From Paenibacillus ginsengarvi (GTDB lineage: Bacteria > Bacillota > Bacilli > Paenibacillales > NBRC-103111): a DNA stretch of 64,000 bases. The translations under genes were made by a program, and so were the position numbers. This document shows positions 17,945-29,785 of this stretch, piece after piece (positions within the stretch are counted from its first letter, which is position 1; each line of letters starts with the position of its first letter). Below the pieces are notes generated by a model. It did no database searches and was not told the DNA's origin. It was given only the letters and a program-made list of their open reading frames with translations. The DNA lies in contig NZ_RBAH01000004.1 in the NCBI RefSeq assembly GCF_003626695.1, positions 310,001 to 374,000 on the forward strand. The letters are read 5' to 3'.

Positions 17945-18754
17945 CTAAAAGCCTACCGCGTACATATAAATTAGGACAATAGCCGCAAGAATAAATCGGT
18001 AGTACGAGAAATAAGTCAGCTTCAGCTTGCCTACAAGCTTAATGAACGTAACGACGGCAACCAGCGCAACAACGAAGGATACGATAAAGCCTACGGCCAA
18101 AAAGCCGATATCTTCCGAGGTCATCGAGCCGAAGCTTTTGAGCATTTCGTATCCGGTTGCCGCGCACATGACCGGTATAGCGATCAAAAACGTAAAGTCG
18201 GCCGCCGCCGCCCGGCTCGCCCCGGCCAGCATACCGGCCGCAATCGTCGAGCCCGAGCGGGAGAATCCCGGCCACAGCGACAAGCATTGGGCGATGCCTA
18301 CGAACAACGCCTGCCGGTACGACAGCTCGTCCATGTCGCGGACCGTCACCTTCGGCTGAAGCTTCTCCCCGATAATCATGAAAATCCCGCCTGCGACAAG
18401 ACCGATGACAACCGTCTCCGGCATGAACAGCAGCTTGATATAATCACGCAGCACGAACGCAAGGCCGAGCGCCGGAACGATGGCGAGCGCAATGTGGATC
18501 AGATTGATGCGGCGGGGCTTGGCGAGTACTTCGCGGTCCCTCATGCCGAACAGGCGGAGCACGCGTCTCCAGTAAATGATCGCCACCGCCAAAATCGCCC
18601 CGAGCTGGATGACCACCTCGAACGTATCGGCTTTTTCGCCGGTAAAACCGATCATGTGGCCTACCAAAATCATATGGCCCGTCGACGACACGGGCAAAAA
18701 CTCCGTCAGCCCTTCCACAATCCCGATAATAAACGCTACCCATAAACTGAACAT
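17945..18754 (-). CDS. uppP: Undecaprenyl-diphosphate phosphatase UppP (BacA)
   Basis: 269 aa integral membrane enzyme that recycles undecaprenyl diphosphate to the monophosphate carrier used for peptidoglycan and surface glycans, and confers bacitracin tolerance. The two family motifs are present: EGLTEFLPVSSTGHM at residues 14-28 and LWPGFSRSGSTIAAG near residue 165. About eight membrane helices follow the family pattern. The ATG at 18754 follows AGGAGG. It is a single gene with its own terminator; it may support the large exopolysaccharide locus in this window, although that is only inference. Confidence 0.96.
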   Translation of the reverse strand: MFSLWVAFIIGIVEGLTEFLPVSSTGHMILVGHMIGFTGEKADTFEVVIQLGAILAVAIIYWRRVLRLFGMRDREVLAKPRRINLIHIALAIVPALGLAFVLRDYIKLLFMPETVVIGLVAGGIFMIIGEKLQPKVTVRDMDELSYRQALFVGIAQCLSLWPGFSRSGSTIAAGMLAGASRAAAADFTFLIAIPVMCAATGYEMLKSFGSMTSEDIGFLAVGFIVSFVVALVAVVTFIKLVGKLKLTYFSYYRFILAAIVLIYMYAVGF

Positions 18755-18785
18755 GACTTCCTCCTATAAGGGCGATGTAAGCTCC

Positions 18786-20216
18786 TTAGATCGCAAACCA
18801 GCGCGGAATAGCGCACTCCCTGATTTCGTCCGGATCGCCAAGCTGCTTCGCCAGCACATCGCGAATGAATTCGGGTAAAAAATACGTGACCGTTTCTCCG
18901 CGGCCCAGCGATAAATAGCCGATGCCGAACGTAAACATGTCAATCGTGCCGACCTCGTACAGCCGCTCCGGCTTGAGCTCCTCCCCGCCGACCGTGACGG
19001 AGCGGATTTTGCGGTAAGGCTCGCCGCCAGCCGCATACTCCACACGCATTCCGGACAAACACAACGTTCCGAGCTCCTTGCCGCGAAACCCGAATCCTTT
19101 CAGCGGCTTGCGGATAAACTCGTCCAGCAGCGCTTCCTCCAGCGCCAGCCGAATATGCTCGCCGCGCAAACGAATCAGGCACGGGTTGATCGGCGACGGG
19201 CATATTTCCAGCAGCCGGAGAAACGTAACCGTCCCCGCGTCGAGACTTTGCAAGAGCTGCCCCGCATTGACAAGGCCAATCTCCGCCTTCGTCCAGCGGC
19301 GAATGCCGGAAGCGAGCAGATTGCCAAGCTCGGATTCGGCTCCCCAGTTGATCGGAAGCGATCGGTCCGTTAGCGCCGCAGGACGCTCCAGCCGCTTCCG
19401 GCTCGCCGCTCCCTGTTCGCGAATGAGCGCTTCGATCTGCGGATCGGACGGGAAATTCTCCGTGGAGTGGCAGATGCCGCTGAGCAGCCGAAGGTTTCCC
19501 TGATCGGGGTCGTAGCCGAACTCCAGTTCCCCCACATATTGACCGAAGCAGCCGGCGGCGGCGATAAACGTTCCCGCGTAATACAGCGGCTGCTCCAGCA
19601 AATGGTGGGTATGGCTGCCGATAATAATATCGATGCCCTCGATTTGCTCCGCCATCGCTTTATCGTTGTTGATGCCGAGATGGGAAACGACAACGACAAT
19701 ATCGACATCCGGACGGATCCGTTTCACCAGCTCGGCAGCCGTTCCCAGCGGTTCGGCGATCGTCCAGCCGAGCAGCGAGTAAAAGTCCGGATAGTAGGCG
19801 GTAAGCCCGATTACACCGACCCGAAGGCCATTCCGGTTCAAAATGCGGTACGGCTCCAGCCAAGCGGGCGGCTCCCCCGTCCGTGCCAGCCGCAAATTGC
19901 CGCAAACGACCGAATAGCCTTGCCGATGCGAGTAGGCGGCGCTCAGATGATCCGGCGTCATCGTAAGCCCTTCGTTGTTGCCGGGAACGATCAGATCGTA
20001 TCCCGTCTCATTCAGGACGGCGATGTTGGCAAATCCTTCGCTGCCTTCCGTTTCCGGCCGCATCCGGTCCATATGATCTCCGCAGTCGATCACGATCGGA
20101 TCGGACGCAGCATGTTTGGAGCGCAGCTGCCGCAGCGCTTCGCAGATCGGCGGCATCCGTTCGAAGTGACTGTGAATATCGTTCGTATGAAGAAGAACCA
20201 GTTTTCTCTCGCCCAT
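18786..20216 (-). CDS. Metallophosphatase / 5'-nucleotidase (YunD-like)
   Basis: 476 aa, two domains. The N-terminal metallophosphoesterase carries LLHTNDIHSHFE, DCGDHMD, GNNEGL, VVSHLG and GSHTHH, the full set of metal ligands. The C-terminal 5'-nucleotidase domain (from about residue 300) follows with GNLLASGIRRW. There is no signal peptide, so it should be cytoplasmic, like B. subtilis YunD (462 aa). The start follows a GGGCGAGAG region and lies divergent from the moaD-moaE gene. The YunC homologue, next to yunD in B. subtilis, is about 42 kb away here. The substrate is probably a nucleotide or nucleotide-like diphosphate. Confidence 0.9.
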   Translation of the reverse strand: MGERKLVLLHTNDIHSHFERMPPICEALRQLRSKHAASDPIVIDCGDHMDRMRPETEGSEGFANIAVLNETGYDLIVPGNNEGLTMTPDHLSAAYSHRQGYSVVCGNLRLARTGEPPAWLEPYRILNRNGLRVGVIGLTAYYPDFYSLLGWTIAEPLGTAAELVKRIRPDVDIVVVVSHLGINNDKAMAEQIEGIDIIIGSHTHHLLEQPLYYAGTFIAAAGCFGQYVGELEFGYDPDQGNLRLLSGICHSTENFPSDPQIEALIREQGAASRKRLERPAALTDRSLPINWGAESELGNLLASGIRRWTKAEIGLVNAGQLLQSLDAGTVTFLRLLEICPSPINPCLIRLRGEHIRLALEEALLDEFIRKPLKGFGFRGKELGTLCLSGMRVEYAAGGEPYRKIRSVTVGGEELKPERLYEVGTIDMFTFGIGYLSLGRGETVTYFLPEFIRDVLAKQLGDPDEIRECAIPRWFAI

Positions 20217-20316
20217 CCTGCGCCTCTCGCTCCTTTGCGCTTACTCCATCCGTTTTATTCGAGTTCGGCCTCCATTTTTCCTGCCAGTCCCGTTTCATCC
20301 CATTGTATGCTTTTCT

Positions 20317-20346
20317 TTGCCGCACATGCAAAGGAAATGGTACACT
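20317..20346 (+). promoter_or_regulatory. Promoter of the moaD-moaE fusion
   Basis: TTGCCG (20317-20322), 18 bp spacer, TACACT (20341-20346), 36 bp upstream of the start codon. Confidence 0.5.
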
Positions 20347-20381
20347 ACTTAGACGAGAGTACGGTACGGAGGTGTTCATTC

Positions 20382-21125
20382 ATGACCCAGCAGTTTACGA
20401 TTCGTGTATTCGCCGGTCTCGCAGACCGGTTCGGTTCCTCGTCCTTGACCGTGACGATGTCCGGCAGCCCCGTTACCGGGGTGCAGCTCAAGGACGAGCT
20501 GGTCCATCTTTATCCGGAGGCGGCGCCGCTTATCCGCTCCGCTTTCCTCGCCAAAAACCAGGCGTACGCAAACGATTCGGAGCCGCTCGGCGCGGGTGAC
20601 GAAATCGCGCTCATCCCGCCCGTTTCCGGCGGCCAAGGTTTGCCCGGGCAAGCGGGTGCTACCCCTGTGACGGGTAAACACCTGCTGACGGCGCAGCCGC
20701 TTTCGGTCGAGCAGACATGCGCCCGAGTGGCGGATGACGAACACGGAGCGACTGTCGTCTTCATCGGCACGACGCGCCGGACGACGTTCGGCCAGCGCAC
20801 CGTCCTGCTCGAATACGAGGCGTACGAGCCGATGGCGCTTCAGACCATGCGACAGATCGCGGACGAGATCGCCGAGCGGTGGCCGGGGGCGAGGTGCGCC
20901 ATCTCGCATCGGATCGGGCCGGTTCCGGTCGGGGAAACGAGCGTCGTTATCGCCGTGTCGACCCCCCATCGGGCGGAAGGCTACGAAGCCAGCCGGTACG
21001 CCATCGAGCGGCTAAAGCACATCGTACCGATCTGGAAAAAAGAAATTTGGGAGGACGGCTCGGAGTGGAAAGGACCGCAGAACGGTCCGTGGAACCCGCT
21101 GAATCCGCCGGATGGAAGCACATAG
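20382..21125 (+). CDS. Fused molybdopterin synthase, MoaD-MoaE
   Basis: 247 aa from the ATG at 20382 after GGAGG. Residues 1-84 form a MoaD ubiquitin-like sulfur carrier ending ALIPPVSGG. The remainder, from about residue 98, is MoaE with GATVVFIGTTR, LEYEAYEPMAL, ISHRIGPVPVGE and the C-terminal PIWKKEIWEDGSEW that forms the active site. The synthase inserts two sulfurs into precursor Z in molybdenum cofactor assembly. MoaD must end in a free Gly-Gly to be thiocarboxylated, yet here Gly83-Gly84 is internal. The same design in mycobacterial MoaX is cut after the glycines. No other moa genes are nearby. Confidence 0.93.
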   Translation: MTQQFTIRVFAGLADRFGSSSLTVTMSGSPVTGVQLKDELVHLYPEAAPLIRSAFLAKNQAYANDSEPLGAGDEIALIPPVSGGQGLPGQAGATPVTGKHLLTAQPLSVEQTCARVADDEHGATVVFIGTTRRTTFGQRTVLLEYEAYEPMALQTMRQIADEIAERWPGARCAISHRIGPVPVGETSVVIAVSTPHRAEGYEASRYAIERLKHIVPIWKKEIWEDGSEWKGPQNGPWNPLNPPDGST

Positions 21126-21131
21126 AAACAA

Positions 21132-21180
21132 AAGAAAAGAAGCCGAGGAACAGTTTTAACCTGTCCTGGCTTCTTTCTTT
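21132..21180. terminator. Bidirectional terminator between moaD-moaE and the NlpC/P60 gene
   Basis: AGAAGCC-AGG-ACAG on the left pairs with CTGT-CCT-GGCTTCT, flanked by A-rich and T-rich tracts that serve two convergent genes. Confidence 0.8.
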
Positions 21181-22275
21181 TCAAGTGCCGACTCGTTTCG
21201 CCAGCAGAAATGCTTTTTTCCAAAACGGCTTGTTGATGCTCGTAATCTGCACGCCGTTTTTCGGCTGCGTCGAAGCGTGGATCATTTGCCCGTTGCCCAT
21301 ATAAATCCCCACATGCCCGACAATTTTGTTCGATTTAAACCTGCCGGGCACATAAAAGAACAACAGATCGCCTTTGCGCAGCATCTTCCGGCTGACCGTC
21401 GTAAACTCCTTCGCTTGCGCCCGCGCCGTCCGAGGCAGCGTCACCCCAAACTTGCTGTACACATAACCGGAAAAGGTCGAGCAGTCGAACACGCCCGACT
21501 GCGGATACGGGGCGGCGCCAAACACATATTTAATACCGAGATACCGCTTGGCCGTGTCGATCACCTTATTGGCGTCAATCTGCTTCAGCACAGGCAGCGC
21601 TTCTTCTTCCCCGTCCCCGAGGACGGTAGGCCCCGGAAGCAGGAGCGCCGCAGGCGTTTCCGCCGTTTTGTACGGATCGTTCGGATCGTCCGCGAAGCTT
21701 AGCTCGTCAGCGGCCGTTTCCGGGGCTTGCGATTCGTCCGTCGGCGAATCGGTAATCATGCCGGGACTCGGCTGAAGCGCTAGCTCCTTATCTCGCAGCT
21801 GGTAGTGGAAGTCGTCCCGGAACAAGTCCGGCATAATACTGACCGGGATGAGCAAGCCGCCCTCGATGACTTTGGGCGCATCGGGCAGCGAAAGCGGGGT
21901 TCCTTCCTTAACCGCCTGCGGGCTGCCCCCAGTCAGCTCCAGCTCCGCATCTTGATCCCCCATAAGCAGCCTGCCGGAAGCGGGGTCCCAACTCGTCTGA
22001 AATCCGAGAAGCCCGGCAAGCTTGGATGCCGATACATACATCTTGCCATCCACATCCACAATCGGGATACGGCCCTCATCGGCATTCAGCATCTGCACGT
22101 CCGATCCGGACAAAGCGCCCGGAGACTGCCGACCGGGAATCGTTTCCGGCTGCGGTACGGCTTGCCGCGATTTGCTGCGCAACATTCCGCCGTCCGTTCC
22201 GCCGCAGGCGGTAGTTGCGGCAAGGGAAACCGCGAGCAGCGTCATCCCCCATAATTTCGCATAATGATGTTTCAT
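21181..22275 (-). CDS. NlpC/P60 (C40) cell-wall peptidase lipoprotein with stalk domain
   Basis: 364 aa. The lipoprotein signal ends LAATTAC, so it is membrane-anchored outside the cell. Residues 60-165 form a copper-amine-oxidase-like (stalk) repeat (IVDVDGKMYVSASKLAGLLGF). An acidic linker leads to a C-terminal NlpC/P60 domain from about residue 240. The catalytic cysteine is in FDCSTFSGYVY, the histidine in VGHVGIYMG and the third residue in MIHAS. It should cut the D-Glu-to-diamino-acid bond in peptidoglycan stem peptides. It is convergent with moaD-moaE. Confidence 0.92.
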   Translation of the reverse strand: MKHHYAKLWGMTLLAVSLAATTACGGTDGGMLRSKSRQAVPQPETIPGRQSPGALSGSDVQMLNADEGRIPIVDVDGKMYVSASKLAGLLGFQTSWDPASGRLLMGDQDAELELTGGSPQAVKEGTPLSLPDAPKVIEGGLLIPVSIMPDLFRDDFHYQLRDKELALQPSPGMITDSPTDESQAPETAADELSFADDPNDPYKTAETPAALLLPGPTVLGDGEEEALPVLKQIDANKVIDTAKRYLGIKYVFGAAPYPQSGVFDCSTFSGYVYSKFGVTLPRTARAQAKEFTTVSRKMLRKGDLLFFYVPGRFKSNKIVGHVGIYMGNGQMIHASTQPKNGVQITSINKPFWKKAFLLAKRVGT

Positions 22276-22386
22276 CGCATCGCTTCTCCCTTTGTCAGTG
22301 TTGTTCGCTTCGAATAGGTTTGGGAGAAGCGGCGCTTTTTATTCTTACTAAATAAGTGACGTAATTACTCCAAATATAAAAAAACC

Positions 22387-22415
22387 TTGATACGATTTGT
22401 ATCGAGTGATATCAT
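22387..22415 (+). promoter_or_regulatory. Promoter with Xre-type operator GATACGATTTGTATC
   Basis: TTGATA (22387-22392), 17 bp, TATCAT (22410-22415) face the acyltransferase. The perfect dyad GATAC-GATTT-GTATC (22389-22403) covers most of the -35 and the upstream half of the spacer. It matches the other dyads in this window. Confidence 0.7.
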
Positions 22416-22451
22416 AGAATAAACACTTCCATAATAAGGGGGAACGCGAGC

Positions 22452-23618
22452 TTGAATATTGAACGGTATCACCAGTTAGATTCGATTAGGGGACTTGCAG
22501 CCCTATTCGTTGTTTTCTACCACCTGTATTTAGTAGCTCAAAATTTACTTCCAACTTCCCTAGATAAAGTACTCAAATACACACCTCTGCGAATTTTTAT
22601 TACAGGAAACGAATCTGTTATTTTCTTTTTTGTTCTAAGTGGCTTTGTTCTATCCCTCCCCTTTCTGATATCAAAACAACCCTATGTCCCGTACATTATA
22701 AAGAGAATTTGCCGGATCTGGATACCATTTGCTGTAGCGATTTCATTTGCAATAGTTGCAAAGACATTCTTTTACGCTGATCCAATACAATCTCTATCTA
22801 CTTGGTTTAACAGACAATGGGCTACTCCAAATAGTATGGGACTTATATTGAATCATTATGCACTTATTGGAACATATGATGTCTATGCTTACGATGTAGT
22901 ATTATGGTCATTAATACATGAAATGAGAATTTCGCTTATTTTCCCCATTATTATGTATTCCGTTATAAAATATAATTGGAAAATAAATATTGCCTTTGGT
23001 GTTTTTTTAGCGGTTGTTGGTGGTGTAGTTCATCTATTTTATAATAATCCCTACCAGCATTTTTATAAAACCTTACTCTACTTACTTATGTTTATTATCG
23101 GAGCACTCATAGCAAAAAATTTACCGATTTTACGTTCTATTTACTCTAAGTTAAAAACAATAACTCGAACAGGAATCATTCTCCTTGGCTTTCTTCTTTA
23201 TTGTTATTCCTTTCTATTCAAAAATCCAATGTTGAAGGATTGGGGAGCATTAACCGGATCGGCTATCCTGTTAATATGCGCTGTTGCATCGCCTTTATTT
23301 TCAAAAGCTCTACTGTTAAAACCATTACGCTTCCTTGGAAAAACATCGTATAGCCTATATCTTTATCATGTCATCATAATTTTTAGTTTCATTCATTTAT
23401 TTTATGGAGTTATTCCACTTTGGAGCATTCTCTCGCTTTCGTTTGTATTGTCTTTCATTATTTCTTGGCTAGCTTGGAAGTATGTCGAAGTACCTTCGAT
23501 GGCAATAGGAAGATCCATATCGAATTTCATAGTGAATCGAAGAAAAACCAAAAACGCTGCTCGCTATGAGACCCCTTCTAGCATAGTTGAGACTGGATCA
23601 GTAGTACAGAAACAGTAG
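22452..23618 (+). CDS. Acyltransferase 3 family (OafA/YrhL-like) membrane protein
   Basis: 388 aa with about ten hydrophobic segments. The family head is LDSIRGLAALFVVFYHL, with the catalytic His in FYHL, and later LSGFVLSLPF and LRFLGKTSYSLYLYH. Such proteins O-acetylate extracytoplasmic sugars, usually exopolysaccharide or wall polymers. The start is a TTG at 22452 behind AGGGGG. The gene is markedly AT-rich between GC-rich neighbours and is followed by decayed transposase DNA, so it was probably acquired. The Xre-type dyad over its promoter links it to the exopolysaccharide locus 14 kb away, suggesting that its product modifies that polymer. The acyl group and target are not shown by the sequence. 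Confidence 0.92.
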   Translation: MNIERYHQLDSIRGLAALFVVFYHLYLVAQNLLPTSLDKVLKYTPLRIFITGNESVIFFFVLSGFVLSLPFLISKQPYVPYIIKRICRIWIPFAVAISFAIVAKTFFYADPIQSLSTWFNRQWATPNSMGLILNHYALIGTYDVYAYDVVLWSLIHEMRISLIFPIIMYSVIKYNWKINIAFGVFLAVVGGVVHLFYNNPYQHFYKTLLYLLMFIIGALIAKNLPILRSIYSKLKTITRTGIILLGFLLYCYSFLFKNPMLKDWGALTGSAILLICAVASPLFSKALLLKPLRFLGKTSYSLYLYHVIIIFSFIHLFYGVIPLWSILSLSFVLSFIISWLAWKYVEVPSMAIGRSISNFIVNRRKTKNAARYETPSSIVETGSVVQKQ

Positions 23619-23735
23619 TCTAAAGAACTGAACTGGATTCTCCCCGTCTTTTCATACCTCCATACATGCGGGTCACGCATAACGATTTCAAAATGTAAAC
23701 AAAAGTTTACATTTAACGAGAAAGCAGCTTTTTTA

Positions 23736-23769
23736 GCCCTCTCACTTCCCGATGGGAAGTCGGGAGGGC
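23736..23769 (+). terminator. Terminator after the acyltransferase gene
   Basis: GCCCTC..TTCCC pairs with GGGAA..GAGGGC around GAT, followed by GTTTTCGTTTTTT. It stands 118 bp beyond the stop codon. Confidence 0.8.
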
Positions 23770-24185
23770 GTTTTCGTTTTTTGGGGTTACCAAGATATTT
23801 CTGGTTGGCCTATTTTTATAGGGTCCTATGATTGCGGCCGGGAGAACGCAGGTTTTTTGGGACAAAGACCCCGCCACAAAATCTGTTCTCCCACTACCTC
23901 CAATGACCATGTTTGAGCTGGTTGAGGCATTCGACCTCTCATCACAGGTGAAGCTATGGGTTGGGTTTGGAATCATCGCGGTATTACCGGCTATATCCAC
24001 ATCATAGCGTTTATGAGATGACACAAGCGGTTGGAAAACCTGAAATGATACGACAGGTGGGTTCAGACGACTTGGCGATGTGATCTGCCAGTCGGAGGAA
24101 CAAACGTGAGCTGAGCCGGTTGTTGTTCCGGAAGAAGCAACCTGACACTACCATCGGGCTGTTATAGCATATCTGTACCGCATGG
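23770..24185 (+). other. Non-coding decayed stretch, unassigned
   Basis: No intact gene. A plus-strand reading at about 23830-24005 gives a 59-residue open segment without ribosome site, and an overlapping minus-strand frame (23713-24024) has biased, low-complexity composition. Neither resembles a family I know. The stretch may be an older insertion relic like the DNA that follows it. Confidence 0.35.
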
Positions 24186-24960
24186 AAATCGTGAATTTTA
24201 TCGTGAATCCACTCCTATCCAAACGCTCGAAAAGCACGCAGTTATGCAAAGTTAAACCGGATGCGGCCCGATGTTTGGCACTTGGCTGAAATTATTATCG
24301 ACGTGAAGTCGCACCGAAGTTGGGCGGATAAAAATTACGGAGATACAGCACCTGGCGAGGCAGTATGGTTTTGGTTTTATAACATTTCAATTCTTGCAGT
24401 TTAAGCTGAACGCGAGGGCGCTACTAGATCAAGTCTATCCAGTATTTAAAGCGTGGTTCGTATGTGTTTTCCAAGACAGCGTTGCAAGTGTTTGCATCAT
24501 GTGCTTCTTAGGAATTTTGTAACCGAAGAGAGATAGTTGGGAAAATAGCGGTTCCTCCTACGGGAAGACATGGATCCGAACAAGGTGCAGCATGTTCAAG
24601 CCAAGCCATGCCGATGCCTGAAAAGCAAAACACGGCTCAAAAATTATGGCGGAGATCTTGCTTGCCTAGCAAGAGCACTTCCGTCGTTTGGAAATGAAAA
24701 TCGAAGAAGAGGCCAAGAAGGTTTCTGATACGTATCTAGTAAGAACCATTCCGGGAATCGAGAATAAGTTGGTGGCAACTTTAATCGCGAGTAATCAGTT
24801 TGGGAACCCCAAACAGCTTGTAGCCTGATCGGGACTAAACGCAAGCATACATAGCTACGGTCAATTCGTAGCGTCCAGCACACGGAATCACCAAACGCTG
24901 CTCTAAAACTCCGGTAGACCAAGAGTATGAAGGGCATAGAGATGACGCCCTATACTGGAC
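24186..24960 (+). pseudogene. IS110-family transposase relic
   Basis: Pieces of an IS110-type transposase can be read on the plus strand in order, broken by stops and frame changes. Near 24190 NPLLSKRSK and KVKPDA resemble the N-terminal catalytic region (usual form NP..K......KTD..DA). LLDQVYPVFK follows near 24425, then VRTIPGIENKLVATLI, QFGNPKQLVA and SGLNAS near 24740-24850, the C-terminal Transposase_20 signature. Several lines of decay, including multiple in-frame stops, show it is long dead. IS110 elements usually lack terminal inverted repeats, and I could not define the ends. Confidence 0.7.
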
Positions 24961-24969
24961 GTACATATA

Positions 24970-25004
24970 AAAAAACGTGTCCTAAGTTCTAGGACACGTT
25001 TTTT
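24970..25004. terminator. Terminator of the suf operon
   Basis: AAAAAACGTGTCCTA pairs perfectly with TAGGACACGTTTTTT around a 5-base loop. It lies 16 bp beyond the sufB stop codon and works in both directions. Confidence 0.88.
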
Positions 25005-25020
25005 CTGTACAGAGGACTCG

Positions 25021-26418
25021 TTACCCGATACTACCTTCCATCTCCATCTTGATCAAGCGATTCATCTCGACCGCGTATTCCATCGGCAGCTCTTTCGTGA
25101 ACGGCTCGATGAAGCCCATAACGATCATTTGCGTCGCTTCCGCTTCGCTGAGGCCTCGGCTCATCAAGTAGAACAGCTGATCCTCCGACACTTTCGAGAC
25201 GGTCGCCTCATGCTCGAGCGTGATGTTGTCGTTCATGATTTCGTTGTACGGAATCGTGTCCGACGTCGATTCGTTATCGAGGATGAGCGTGTCGCATTTG
25301 ATATTCGCCTTGGATCCTTCGGAGTTGCGTCCGAACGAAGCGAGACCGCGGTACGTTACTTTGCCGCCGTGCTTGCTGATTGACTTCGAGACGATCGTCG
25401 ACGTCGTTTCCGGAGCGAGGTGAATCATTTTCGCGCCTGCGTCCTGATGCTGGCCTTTGCCGGCTACGGCGATGGAGAGCACCATGCCCTTCGCGCCGCG
25501 GCCTTTCAGGATAACGGCCGGATATTTCATCGTCAGCTTGGAGCCGATGTTGCCGTCGACCCATTCCATCGTCGCGTTTTCTTCGGCTACCGCACGTTTC
25601 GTCACGAGGTTGTAAATGTTCGGCGCCCAGTTCTGGATCGTCGTGTAGCGAACGCGTGCGTTTTTCTTGCAGATGATCTCGACGACGGCGCTATGCAGCG
25701 AATTCGTGCTGTAGATCGGAGCCGTACAGCCCTCTACATAATGCACGAAGCTGTCCTCATCGGCGATGATGAGCGTTCTTTCGAACTGGCCCATATTTTC
25801 CGAGTTAATGCGGAAATACGCCTGCAGCGGAATTTCGCATTTGACGCCCTTCGGCACGTAGATGAAGCTTCCGCCCGACCATACCGCGCTGTTCAGCGCC
25901 GCAAACTTGTTGTCGGTAATCGGCACGACCGTGCTGAAATATTCCTTGAAAATTTCCGGATGCTCGCGAAGCGCCGTATCGGTATCGGTGAAAATAACGC
26001 CTTGCTTCTCGAGATCCTCCTGCATGCTGTGGTAAACGACCTCGGATTCGTACTGCGCGGATACGCCGGCCAAAAACTTTTGCTCCGCTTCCGGAATGCC
26101 GAGCTTGTCGAACGTGTTCTTGATTTCTTGCGGCACTTCCTCCCACGTCTTGCCCTGCTTCTCCGAAGGCTTGACATAGTACGTAATGTCGTTGAAGTCC
26201 AGATCGTCCAGATCGCCGCCCCAGCGCGGGAGCGTCATTTTGTTGAACTGATCGAGCGATTTCAGACGGAAGTCGAGCATCCACGGCGGTTCGTTTTTCA
26301 TCTGCGAGATTTCGGTTACGATTTCTTTCGTGAGCCCTTTTTCCGAACGGAAAATGTTCTGGTGCTCGTCGCGGAAACCGTACTTGTATTCTTCCATTTC
26401 CGGCATTTGCTTGGCCAT
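25021..26418 (-). CDS. sufB: Fe-S cluster assembly scaffold SufB
   Basis: 465 aa, close to the length of Bacillales SufB. Characteristic stretches include [60 protein letters not shown] and IGFIEPF-like ends. SufB forms the SufBC2D complex on which iron-sulfur clusters are built, receiving persulfide sulfur. The start at 26418 follows GAGGAGGG. It is the last gene of sufC-sufD-sufS-sufB and lies only 38 bp after sufS, so the sufU gene normally placed between them is missing. Confidence 0.97.
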   Translation of the reverse strand: MAKQMPEMEEYKYGFRDEHQNIFRSEKGLTKEIVTEISQMKNEPPWMLDFRLKSLDQFNKMTLPRWGGDLDDLDFNDITYYVKPSEKQGKTWEEVPQEIKNTFDKLGIPEAEQKFLAGVSAQYESEVVYHSMQEDLEKQGVIFTDTDTALREHPEIFKEYFSTVVPITDNKFAALNSAVWSGGSFIYVPKGVKCEIPLQAYFRINSENMGQFERTLIIADEDSFVHYVEGCTAPIYSTNSLHSAVVEIICKKNARVRYTTIQNWAPNIYNLVTKRAVAEENATMEWVDGNIGSKLTMKYPAVILKGRGAKGMVLSIAVAGKGQHQDAGAKMIHLAPETTSTIVSKSISKHGGKVTYRGLASFGRNSEGSKANIKCDTLILDNESTSDTIPYNEIMNDNITLEHEATVSKVSEDQLFYLMSRGLSEAEATQMIVMGFIEPFTKELPMEYAVEMNRLIKMEMEGSIG

Positions 26419-26456
26419 TGTGATTCCCTCCTCTGTTATTCGTAATTCCTTGCCAC

Positions 26457-28978
<2,522 letters not shown>

Positions 28979-28999
28979 CGTCGTTTCCTCCAATTTTTA

Positions 29000-29785
29000 T
29001 TAAAGTTGTTCGACCGTTTCGTCTACGATCCCGAGCTCTTCCTTGATCCAGTCGTAACCTTCCGCTTCCAGCTTCTCCGCAAGCTCCGGACCGCCCGACT
29101 TGACGATGCGTCCTTGCATCATAACGTGCACGTAGTCCGGCTTGATGTAGTCGAGCAGGCGCTGGTAGTGGGTGATAATCAGGAAGCCGCGCTCTTCGCT
29201 GCGCATCGCATTGACGCCGGCAGCTACGATTTTCAACGCGTCGATGTCAAGGCCGGAGTCGATTTCGTCCAATATGACGATTTTCGGCTCAATCAGCATC
29301 ATCTGCAAAATTTCGTTCCGTTTTTTCTCGCCGCCGGAAAAGCCTTCGTTCAAATAACGGTGAGCGAACTCCGGATTCATGTCGAGTTCTTTCATTTTCT
29401 TTTCCATTTGGCGGATGAACTTGATCAGCGAAATCTCGTTGCCTTCCTCTCGGCGGGCATTAATCGCGCTGCGCAGGAAGTCGGCGTTCGTTACGCCGGG
29501 AATTTCACTCGGGTACTGCATGGCAAGGAACAGACCTGCGCGTGCGCGCTCGTCGACGCCCATCTCAAGCACGTCTTCGCCGTCCAGCGTAACGGAGCCG
29601 CCGGTCACTTCGTATTTCGGATGGCCCATGAGCGCGGATGCGAGCGTACTTTTACCGGTACCGTTCGGTCCCATGATCGCGTGAACCTCGCCGCCCTTCA
29701 TCTCCAGCTGGATTCCTTTCAATATTTCCTTGTCCTCGATCGACGCCTTCAGGCCGTCAATAACGAATGTTGGTACGTTAGACAT
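29000..29785 (-). CDS. sufC: Fe-S cluster assembly ATPase SufC
   Basis: 261 aa ABC-type ATPase without membrane partner. Walker A GPNGTGKST near residue 38, ABC signature FSGGEKKRNE near 150, Walker B VILDEIDSGLD near 172, and the H-loop in LIITHYQRLLDYI. It powers conformational change in SufBC2D. The start at 29785 follows GGAGGG. First gene of the operon; the intergenic DNA upstream has a tandem TGATTCTCAA repeat that may be a control site. Confidence 0.97.
   Translation of the reverse strand: MSNVPTFVIDGLKASIEDKEILKGIQLEMKGGEVHAIMGPNGTGKSTLASALMGHPKYEVTGGSVTLDGEDVLEMGVDERARAGLFLAMQYPSEIPGVTNADFLRSAINARREEGNEISLIKFIRQMEKKMKELDMNPEFAHRYLNEGFSGGEKKRNEILQMMLIEPKIVILDEIDSGLDIDALKIVAAGVNAMRSEERGFLIITHYQRLLDYIKPDYVHVMMQGRIVKSGGPELAEKLEAEGYDWIKEELGIVDETVEQL

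Noticed and set aside
19467-20381. Long plus-strand N-terminal extension of the moaD-moaE frame
   Set aside because: It is the complement of the YunD-like gene, has high-Arg low-complexity composition and the true start at 20382 has GGAGG and matches MoaD.
23713-24024. Minus-strand 103-codon open frame in the decayed region
   Set aside because: No ribosome site, spans the terminator hairpin of the acyltransferase and has no recognisable sequence pattern.
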